Shown: positions 28,678 to 36,555 of the stretch, piece by piece
How the letters are laid out: the number at the start of each line of letters is the position of its first letter
How positions within the stretch are numbered: position 1 is the first letter of the stretch
From: an uncultured Fretibacterium sp.
GTDB lineage: Bacteria; Synergistota; Synergistia; Synergistales; Aminobacteriaceae
DNA length: 64,000 bases
Assembly (NCBI GenBank): GCA_947168585.1
Contig: CAMVMK010000005.1
Span: 1 to 64,000 of the forward strand
Direction: 5' to 3'
The notes under the pieces: model-generated
Database searches by the model: none
The model's input: the letters and a program-made list of their open reading frames with translations, nothing else
Told to the model about the DNA's origin: nothing
Translations under genes and position numbers: made by a program

Positions 28678-29577
28678 ATGCTAAAATTTTCAAAAATAAA
28701 AAGGAGATATGATTTTCAAATGGCTTTGCCGAAACAAAAAGAACTTTTTTCTGTTATTCTAAAATTTTTGTCTGACGGTCAGGAACATAAAATGAAAGAT
28801 ATTTGCGATTATTGCGCGGAATATTTTAATCTTTCGGATTATGATAGAAAAATTATGACTTCGGGCGGTCAAAGTATGTTTGTGAATCGTGTCTATTGGG
28901 CGCGGCTGTCTCTTAAAAATGCCGGTTTAATTGAAAGTCCTCAAAGAGCAGCTATACGTATAACTTCGTCCGGCCTCGAAGAACTTGCAAAAGAAAACGG
29001 CGAAATTACTTCAAATATTACTGAAGATTTTCATATTGAAGAAGCTCAAAGCCCGCAGGAAAGAATCGATTATGCTATCGAACAGTTAAAATCGGCTCTT
29101 GCTGACGACTTACTTACAGAAGTAATAAACATGAATGAATATGATTTTGAGCAGCTTGTAGTCGATTTGCTTGTGAAAATGGGATACGGCAAGCCCGAAG
29201 AAAATAAAAGCGCTGTAACTAAAAAATCCGGCGACGGCGGTATAGACGGAATAGTCCGCGCTGATAAATTCGGCTTTGATGCTGTCTACACTCAGGCCAA
29301 GAAATGGAAAAGCGACTCTCGCATTCAAAGCCCCGAAATTAATAAATTTTTGGGAGCTATGGTCGTGCAGGGAGCAACGAAAGGATTATTCATAACGACG
29401 GGACAATTCTCAAAAGGAGCGATAGAAACTGCCCAAAAAAGTCCTGCACATAAAATTGTTTTAGTCAACGGCAGGCAGCTCGCAGAATTAATGATTGAAT
29501 ATAATTTAGGCGTTACAACAGTTAAAACTTATGAAATTAAAAGAATCGACTCAGATTATTTCAACAGGGACGACTAA
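28678..29577 (+). CDS. mrr: Mrr-type restriction endonuclease
   Basis: N-terminal winged-helix region (Mrr_N) and C-terminal catalytic region GDGGIDGIV...DAVYTQAKKWK; likely start at MALPKQKELF. Confidence 0.93.
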   Translation: MLKFSKIKRRYDFQMALPKQKELFSVILKFLSDGQEHKMKDICDYCAEYFNLSDYDRKIMTSGGQSMFVNRVYWARLSLKNAGLIESPQRAAIRITSSGLEELAKENGEITSNITEDFHIEEAQSPQERIDYAIEQLKSALADDLLTEVINMNEYDFEQLVVDLLVKMGYGKPEENKSAVTKKSGDGGIDGIVRADKFGFDAVYTQAKKWKSDSRIQSPEINKFLGAMVVQGATKGLFITTGQFSKGAIETAQKSPAHKIVLVNGRQLAELMIEYNLGVTTVKTYEIKRIDSDYFNRDD

Positions 29578-30205
29578 CTAAAAATTTCACAAGTCTTTCA
29601 GAATACGGCATAAAAATATCCGCGATAAATCCGACTAAAAACGCGCAGATAATTGTTCCTATTCCTAACTTTCCGCCGAGCATAAAGCCTATTAAAACAA
29701 AAAGGCCGTCTGTTATTATTCTTGTAAGTCCGAAACGAAATTTACATTTCTCACTTATAACTACGGCAACTAAATCATTAGGTCCTGTCCCTGCTTCAGA
29801 ACGGATTACAATAGTCATGCCCAACGAAAGAATTATGCAGCCTAAAAATAAAACAGGAATTTTTACAGTTAGTCCCGAACTCTCTATGGCAAAATCTTTC
29901 AAGAGCCACGTAAAAAAATCTATTATAGGGCCGCCGCAAAACATACAGATAATTGTTCCGGCTTTTATATAACTTTTGTCGATTAATAACAAAATTAAAA
30001 TTATCAAGAAACAAACGCTCATGTGAATTATTCCGTGTGATAAATTTATTCCCGTCATTGCCGTAAGTAATCTAAGCCCTTGAATAAAAACATTAAAAGG
30101 ATCTGCTCCTAAATTTGAAAGCAGAAAAAACGTTACGCCTAAGTGTGCTATCGTAAGTCCGCAAAAAAGAATTGCAAGCCTTATAAAAAATTCTCTAATT
30201 TTCAT
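29561..30205 (-). CDS. YczE/YitT-like integral membrane protein
   Basis: SNLGADPFNVFIQGL; IRSEAGTGPNDLVAVVISEK; five hydrophobic segments. Confidence 0.75.
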   Translation of the reverse strand: MKIREFFIRLAILFCGLTIAHLGVTFFLLSNLGADPFNVFIQGLRLLTAMTGINLSHGIIHMSVCFLIILILLLIDKSYIKAGTIICMFCGGPIIDFFTWLLKDFAIESSGLTVKIPVLFLGCIILSLGMTIVIRSEAGTGPNDLVAVVISEKCKFRFGLTRIITDGLFVLIGFMLGGKLGIGTIICAFLVGFIADIFMPYSERLVKFLVSRPC

Positions 30206-30256
30206 TTTATTTTAATTTCCTAAAAATAATGTATGCTGATTATAATATGACGTATT

Positions 30257-31042
30257 ATGAAAAACATGAAAAAAATTATTTTATTTATATTTATTTTATT
30301 AATAGCGCAGGCCGATGCTGCAGATTTTAATTTTAATAAGAAAGATTTTTATCGTTCACTTTCATCGCGCTTAAGCAAAGATAGAAATAATTATATTTAT
30401 CTTAGTGATGAAGAATTTGCAAATTTCCGCGCCGTAACTTCAACAGGGATAAAAGCCGGAAAATTATACCGCTCGTCTTCGCCCGTCAAAGCATGGGGAA
30501 ACCGTAATAAAATCGCTGACAGTGCCGCTCGTGAGGCCGGAGTGAGAACTTTTATAAATCTTGCTGACGAATATAAAAATTTGAAAAGCTATAAAGATTT
30601 TTCCGAAACTTATTACTCGGCTCAAAAAATAATCTGCCTGAACTTAAATCTAAAATTTGAATCTAAAAAATTCCAGGCCGGCATAGCGCGTGCAGTAAAT
30701 TTCATGGCTAATAATCCGGCTCCGTATTTAATTCACTGCGACTTAGGTAAAGACCGCTGCGGAATTGTCTGCGCCGTCATTGAAAGTTTAATGGGAGCTT
30801 CTTCAGACGAAATAGTAAAAGATTACATGATTTCTTTCTATAACTATTTCGGAATAAAACCAGGCTCGGCTGAATATGAATTTGTAGCTGACAACGAAAT
30901 AAGGCCGTTTTTAGCTTCGATATTCGGCGTTAAAACTATCGAAAATATAAATTTACCTGCAGCTGCAACACAATATTTATTAAAAATCGGAGTAGAGAGC
31001 AAAGACATTGAAGCATTAAAAATCAACTTAGGAACCTACTGA
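30257..31042 (+). CDS. Secreted tyrosine/dual-specificity phosphatase-like protein
   Basis: Signal peptide; HCDLGKDRCG matches HCx5R PTP signature; LYRSSSP. Confidence 0.85.
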   Translation: MKNMKKIILFIFILLIAQADAADFNFNKKDFYRSLSSRLSKDRNNYIYLSDEEFANFRAVTSTGIKAGKLYRSSSPVKAWGNRNKIADSAAREAGVRTFINLADEYKNLKSYKDFSETYYSAQKIICLNLNLKFESKKFQAGIARAVNFMANNPAPYLIHCDLGKDRCGIVCAVIESLMGASSDEIVKDYMISFYNYFGIKPGSAEYEFVADNEIRPFLASIFGVKTIENINLPAAATQYLLKIGVESKDIEALKINLGTY

Positions 31043-31082
31043 ATATGCTAAAATTGTCTAAATTTTTATAGGAGATTTTTTT

Positions 31083-32000
31083 ATGAAGATCAAAAATTTT
31101 TGCCGCGTAATATTTACAGTATTAACATTCTGCGTGTTAATATCATCGTGCGCTTTTTCAGCTGCGCCGTCTGTAACTGTCGGTATGATAGGCTATCTTG
31201 GTGCTACAGAAAACGAATTTCAGAATGCTGTTGACGAATTAAACGAAATATTACAGGTTTTTTCTTCTATGCCTTATGCTTCTCCTGAACATCTGGAGTT
31301 TCTAAAAATACTCGAAGCTTTTCATAATAACCGCCACGTTATTCATTTTTATTATAATTTAGCTTCAATGTTAATGGCTCTCAATGCCGGACATGTCCGT
31401 GAAATTTCATTGCCCGAAAGCACAGCAAAATATATATTAAAAAACAATCCTGAATATCTTAAACTTTTTTCAATAATTATGCCGTCATCGCTTTCCTTCG
31501 GATTTAGAGGAGAAAACTCAGAACTTTGCGGCGAATTTAACAAGGCTATAGCTTCAATGAAAGAAGACGGAACTTTGAAAGCCCTCGAAGAAAAATATAT
31601 CAACGCTGAAAATATTTCTGACGCGGCATCTTTTGAAAAATTTGACGGTGCAGGCAAAATTACCGTAGCAGTTACCGGCGATATGCCTCCTATCGATTTT
31701 ATTGCCGCAGACGGAACACCCGCAGGTTATAACACTGCAGTTTTATCTGAAATCGGCAGAAGATTAAAGAAAAACATCGATATAATCAGCATTGAAGCCG
31801 GAGCACGTTCAGCCGCTTTGAGTTCGATGCGGGCCGATGTAATTTTCTGGTATCGTTCAACAAAAGGAATGACTTTCCCGAAAGAAATTGAATTTAACGG
31901 CGAAAATCCTGTTAACGCTGTAATGAACGATGCAACGGAAGGCGTTATCCTTTCTGAGCCTTATTACGAATGGAAAAACACTTTTATAATCACAAAATAA
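31083..32000 (+). CDS. Periplasmic substrate-binding (SBP_bac_3-like) protein, lobe-swapped order, paralog 1
   Basis: C-lobe-like half (FNKAIASMKEDGTLKALEEKYI) precedes N-lobe-like half (KITVAVTGDMPPIDFIAADGTPAGYNTAVLSEIGRRL...LSEPYYEW). Confidence 0.75.
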   Translation: MKIKNFCRVIFTVLTFCVLISSCAFSAAPSVTVGMIGYLGATENEFQNAVDELNEILQVFSSMPYASPEHLEFLKILEAFHNNRHVIHFYYNLASMLMALNAGHVREISLPESTAKYILKNNPEYLKLFSIIMPSSLSFGFRGENSELCGEFNKAIASMKEDGTLKALEEKYINAENISDAASFEKFDGAGKITVAVTGDMPPIDFIAADGTPAGYNTAVLSEIGRRLKKNIDIISIEAGARSAALSSMRADVIFWYRSTKGMTFPKEIEFNGENPVNAVMNDATEGVILSEPYYEWKNTFIITK

Positions 32001-32123
32001 AAAAAATATGAAATTAGAAATTAGAAATTAGAAATTAGGAAGCAGGAAGCTAAAAACTTTCAGCCTCCTAATTTTTTTATTATGTTAAAATTGTCTTAAT
32101 TTTTTAATTAAGGAGATTTTTTT

Positions 32124-33056
32124 ATGAAAATCAAAAAGTTTTATCGTTTAATCCTCGTTGCTTTGATGATTTCTGTTTTGTTTTCGTCATGTGCGTTTGC
32201 TGCTCGTAAGGGGGGTATAAATCACGTTCACGGAGGTGTCTTGAATTATCTCGGCACGACCGAAGACGAATTTCAGACTGCTCTTGATGAATTAAGCAAA
32301 ATGCTTCCGGCTTTTTCTTCTTTCAGCACGACTAACATTCCTGAATATCAGGATTTTGTAACAATGCTCACAGCTATCAAGGAGAACCGCCACGTTATTC
32401 ATTTTTATGATAATTTAACTTCAATGTTAATGGCTCTTGAGGCCGGGCGTGTCGATGAAATTTCTCTGCCTGAAAGCACAGCAAAATATATCATGAAGAG
32501 CGATCCAGAATATAGAATTCTTTTCACTATTCGTATGCCGTCAGCTATTTCCTGCGGATTTAGAGCAGAAGATAAAGAACTTTGCGCGGAATTCAGCAAG
32601 GCTATAGCTTCAATGAAAGAAGACGGAACTCTCAAAGCCCTCGAAGAAAAATATATCAACGCCGAAAATATTTCTGAAGCAGCAGCTTTTGAAAAATTTG
32701 AAGATGCAGGCAAAATTACCGTAGCAGTTACCGGCGATATGCCTCCTATGGATTTTGTTGCCTCTGACGGAAAGCCCGCAGGTTATAACACTGCAGTTTT
32801 ATCTGAAATCGGAAAAAGATTAAAGAAAAACATCGAGATAATCAGCGTTGAAGCCGGAGCACGCTCATCAGCTTTGACTTCGGGACGCGCCGACGTAATT
32901 TTCTGGTATCGTTCAACAAAAGGAATGACTTTCCCGAAAGAAATTGAAATTAAAGGTGAAAATCCTGTCAATGCCGTAATGAAAGACGCGAATGAAGGCG
33001 TTATTCTTTCTGAGCCGTATTACGAATGGCAGAGAACTTTAATGATCACGAAATAA
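32124..33056 (+). CDS. Periplasmic substrate-binding-like protein, paralog 2
   Basis: Same architecture; nearly identical to paralog 3 over a ~659-bp block. Confidence 0.75.
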   Translation: MKIKKFYRLILVALMISVLFSSCAFAARKGGINHVHGGVLNYLGTTEDEFQTALDELSKMLPAFSSFSTTNIPEYQDFVTMLTAIKENRHVIHFYDNLTSMLMALEAGRVDEISLPESTAKYIMKSDPEYRILFTIRMPSAISCGFRAEDKELCAEFSKAIASMKEDGTLKALEEKYINAENISEAAAFEKFEDAGKITVAVTGDMPPMDFVASDGKPAGYNTAVLSEIGKRLKKNIEIISVEAGARSSALTSGRADVIFWYRSTKGMTFPKEIEIKGENPVNAVMKDANEGVILSEPYYEWQRTLMITK

Positions 33057-34055
33057 AAAAGCAATTATTAATTAGAAATTAATTAGGAAGCAGGAAGCGA
33101 AAAACTTTCAGCCTCCTAATTTTTTTATTATGTTAAAATTGTCTTAATTTTTCTATAAAGGAGAGATTTTTATGAAGCTCAAGAATTTTTATCGCGTAGT
33201 CATCGTTGCTTTGATGGTTTCTGTTTTATTTTCGTCATGTGCGTTTGCTGCTCGTAAGGGTGGGCTAAATCACGTTCACGGAGGTGTCTTGAATTATCTG
33301 GGCACAACTGAAGACGAATTTCAAAACGCTCTTGATGAATTAACCGCAATGCTGCCTGCATTTTCTTTAAGCATGTTTGATGTTCCTGAAAATCAAGATT
33401 TTGTAACAATGCTCACAGCTATCAAGGAGAACCGCCACGTTATTCATTTTTATGATAATTTAACTTCAATGTTAATGGCTCTTGAGGCCGGGCGTGTCGA
33501 TGAAATTTCTCTGCCTGAAAGCACAGCAAAATATATCATGAAGAGCGATCCAGAATATAGAATTCTTTTCACTATTCGTATGCCGTCAGCTATTTCCTGC
33601 GGATTTAGAGCAGAAGATAAAGAACTTTGCGCGGAATTCAGCAAGGCTATAGCTTCAATGAAAGAAGACGGAACTCTCAAAGCCCTCGAAGAAAAATATA
33701 TCAACGCCGAAAATATTTCTGAAGCAGCAGCTTTTGAAAAATTTGAAGATGCAGGCAAAATTACCGTAGCAGTTACCGGCGATATGCCTCCTATGGATTT
33801 TGTTGCCTCTGACGGAAAGCCCGCAGGTTATAACACTGCAGTTTTATCTGAAATCGGAAAAAGATTAAAGAAAAACATCGAGATAATCAGCGTTGAAGCC
33901 GGAGCACGCTCATCAGCTTTGACTTCGGGACGCGCCGACGTAATTTTCTGGTATCGTTCAACAAAAGGAATGACTTTCCCGAAAGAAATTGAAATTAAAG
34001 GTGAAAATCCTGTCAATGCCGTAATGAAAGACGCGAATGAAGGCGTTATTCTTTC
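32352..34055 (+). repeat. Tandem direct repeat units (32352-33010 and 33397-34055) appearing identical by eye
   Basis: Both blocks start at GATTTTGTAACAATGCTCACAGCTATC and end at GGCGTTATTCTTTC before the first visible mismatch. Confidence 0.85.
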
Positions 34056-34101
34056 CGAGCCGTATTATGAATGGCAAAGAACTTTAATAATCACGAAATA
34101 A
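33172..34101 (+). CDS. Periplasmic substrate-binding-like protein, paralog 3
   Basis: Same architecture; tandem copy of paralog 2. Confidence 0.75.
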   Translation: MKLKNFYRVVIVALMVSVLFSSCAFAARKGGLNHVHGGVLNYLGTTEDEFQNALDELTAMLPAFSLSMFDVPENQDFVTMLTAIKENRHVIHFYDNLTSMLMALEAGRVDEISLPESTAKYIMKSDPEYRILFTIRMPSAISCGFRAEDKELCAEFSKAIASMKEDGTLKALEEKYINAENISEAAAFEKFEDAGKITVAVTGDMPPMDFVASDGKPAGYNTAVLSEIGKRLKKNIEIISVEAGARSSALTSGRADVIFWYRSTKGMTFPKEIEIKGENPVNAVMKDANEGVILSEPYYEWQRTLIITK

Positions 34102-34220
34102 AAAAGCAGTTATAATTAGAAAATAATTTAGGAAGCAGGAAGCGAAAAACTTTCAGCCTCCTAATTTTTTTATTTTGCTATAATATTCGGGCTAAAATTT
34201 TTTAAGGAGTTTATGTTTTA

Positions 34221-34811
34221 ATGTCAAAGATAAAACAAAAGTTTGCTTTAATTTTCGCGGCGTTATTTATCTGCGTTTTTGTTTCGTCCGCTGCTTTTGC
34301 TAAAGATAGTCCCGTACCTCCGTCAAAAGGCCAATGGGGTTTTGCTCTCGAGGATTCTTTGCCTCTTTACGAAAAAGCCGACGTAAATTCAGATTCTGAA
34401 TATGTAGAATTTGACGATGATGAATGGTTCAAAGTTCCAAGCGCAATCCGCGACAAAAATAATAATTTATGGTACAAAGTCAGCATCAACGGTAAAAGCG
34501 GCTGGCTGGCTCAAAACGGCGTAAGATTAAAACTTCAGAACGGCGGAAAAAGTAAAATCGCCTCAAACCTCTATAAGAAATACAAGAAAAATAAAAGTGC
34601 TTTACAGTCTCTTTTAGGTCTCGATCAAGACGGAGTAAGAAGCAAACTCGGAACCCCGACATTGCGCGAGACACCCTACGAAGAAAGCGATGTTAATATT
34701 CTTTCATATGAACTTTCCGACAGAAAAATGACCCTTGTCGTAACTTTACGCGACGGCGAGGTTGAAGAAGCCGTTTTTTATGAGGGCCGCGCAGGTCAAA
34801 CTGACGACTAA
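34221..34811 (+). CDS. Secreted SH3-like domain protein, paralog A
   Basis: Signal peptide; LPLYEKADVNSDSEYVEF...LWYKVSINGKSGWLAQNGV bacterial SH3 pattern. Confidence 0.65.
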   Translation: MSKIKQKFALIFAALFICVFVSSAAFAKDSPVPPSKGQWGFALEDSLPLYEKADVNSDSEYVEFDDDEWFKVPSAIRDKNNNLWYKVSINGKSGWLAQNGVRLKLQNGGKSKIASNLYKKYKKNKSALQSLLGLDQDGVRSKLGTPTLRETPYEESDVNILSYELSDRKMTLVVTLRDGEVEEAVFYEGRAGQTDD

Positions 34812-34826
34812 GGAGAAAAATTTTTT

Positions 34827-35459
34827 ATGAAGAAGATTTTAATTTTAATTTCGCTTGTCTTAATTTTTGCCGGAGCCGCTTCTGCTCAAGATAGAACGCT
34901 CTCGCCCGTAGCTCCGTCAAAAGGCCAATGGGCTTATGCTCTTGAAGATTTACTGCCGCTCTATAACGCTCCTGACGCAAAGGCCGATGCCGAATATATC
35001 GAATTTCCCGAAGAATGGCTGAAAGTCCTCGACACTGCCCGCGACAGCGAGAATAATTTATGGTGCAAGGTTAAAGTCGGAAAATCAAGCGGCTGGTTAG
35101 CTCAGAACGGAATTTTATTTAAGGCCGGCCCTAAGAGCAAAACTGCTTCTGATTTATATAACGCTTACGAAAAGAAAATGAAAAAAGCTAATAAAAATCC
35201 CGAACTTTTTGCGAGCGAAGACCCAAGCGAATGTAAAGAATTTTTAGGTTTTAACCCGTTAGGCATGAGCGAGACTTCAATTCAAAAAAGACTCGGAAAA
35301 CCTACAGCGCGTTACTCGGATTATTTTGAACCTCAATTCACGACCCTTACTTACGAATTTCCGAATAAAGATATGACGTTTAACGTCTGCATGGAAAACG
35401 GCAAAGTTTACACGATTAAACTTAATAACGGACGTGTCGGAGCAATCTCGATTAATTAG
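34827..35459 (+). CDS. Secreted SH3-like domain protein, paralog B
   Basis: Shares PSKGQWAYALEDLLPLYNAPD...LWCKVKVGKSSGWLAQNGI with the preceding gene. Confidence 0.65.
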   Translation: MKKILILISLVLIFAGAASAQDRTLSPVAPSKGQWAYALEDLLPLYNAPDAKADAEYIEFPEEWLKVLDTARDSENNLWCKVKVGKSSGWLAQNGILFKAGPKSKTASDLYNAYEKKMKKANKNPELFASEDPSECKEFLGFNPLGMSETSIQKRLGKPTARYSDYFEPQFTTLTYEFPNKDMTFNVCMENGKVYTIKLNNGRVGAISIN

Positions 35460-35465
35460 GAAAAA

Positions 35466-36389
35466 TTGAATTTTGCTCTTGAAATTTCGCTTGCAATTTT
35501 AATCGATTTAATTTTAGGAGATCCGAAAAATTTTTTTCACCCAGTGAAATTAATCGGAAGTTTTATAAATTTAGAAAGAAAATTTTTATTTCAGGAAAAT
35601 TCATTTATACGCGGCCTCGTCTTGTGTTTATTGACGTTAAGCACGACGGGGCTTTTTGTGTGGCTTGCGTTATATCTCACGGGAAATAATTTTTTCGTGA
35701 GAATTTATTTTTTATATTCTGCTCTTGCGTGGCGGGACTTGAAAGACGAGACGGAAATAATTTTTCACGCTTTAATCAATAAAAATCTTATTGAAGCCCG
35801 AAAATTTTTATCTTATGTCGTAGGGCGCGACACCGAAAACTTAAACGAAACTGAAATCATACGCGCCGTTATCGAGACTATCGCTGAAAATTCTATTGAC
35901 GGAGTTATATCCGTAATTTTTTACGCTGCTCTCGGATATTTAATTTTTAATTCTTACGGAATGATTTTAAGCGTCTGGATTTTCAAGGCCGTAAGCACTT
36001 TAGATTCAATGATCGGCTATAAAAAATATAAATCTTTCGGAACACCGTCAGCAAAGCTTGACGATATATTAAATTTTATTCCGGCTCGTCTCGGAGGTTT
36101 TATTATTGCCGCTCAGAATAAGAATGCTCTAAAAATTTTTCTCCGAGACCGTCTTAAACATTCAAGCCCTAACAGTGCACACGGAGAAAGCGCGTTCGCC
36201 GGAGTCTTAAATATAAAATTAGGCGGAGGAGCATTTTATGATAAAAAATTCGTCTCTCGTCCGTTTATAAATTCTGAGGCTCGAAATCCTGAAATTTTTG
36301 ATATAGTCCGGGCATGGAAATTGCTCGATGAATCCTGCGGAGCGTTCGCGCTCTTGATGATGATATTAATTTTTATTTTAGCTTCGTGA
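35466..36389 (+). CDS. cbiB: Adenosylcobinamide-phosphate synthase
   Basis: IDLILGDPKNFFHPVKLIGSFI; VGRDTENLNETEIIRAVIETIAENSIDGVISV. Confidence 0.95.
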   Translation: MNFALEISLAILIDLILGDPKNFFHPVKLIGSFINLERKFLFQENSFIRGLVLCLLTLSTTGLFVWLALYLTGNNFFVRIYFLYSALAWRDLKDETEIIFHALINKNLIEARKFLSYVVGRDTENLNETEIIRAVIETIAENSIDGVISVIFYAALGYLIFNSYGMILSVWIFKAVSTLDSMIGYKKYKSFGTPSAKLDDILNFIPARLGGFIIAAQNKNALKIFLRDRLKHSSPNSAHGESAFAGVLNIKLGGGAFYDKKFVSRPFINSEARNPEIFDIVRAWKLLDESCGAFALLMMILIFILAS

Positions 36390-36555
36390 AAAATTATTAT
36401 TGCTGAAAAATTTTGAGATTTTTGTAGTTGAAAATGTAGTTGAAAAAATTATTTTTTTCTGTGAAAGTTCCGATAATTTTTTTACGGTTAAATTATAGCA
36501 GAAAAAATTTTTTCTTGATGATATAATTCAGCGTAATTGTCGAATAATTTTTAGA

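Noticed and set aside
31352-34016. Conserved antisense ORFs repeated in each SBP-like paralog (101-102 aa and 62 aa)
   Set aside because: They mirror the duplicated sense coding sequences; conservation is explained by sense-strand identity, with no independent RBS or domain evidence.
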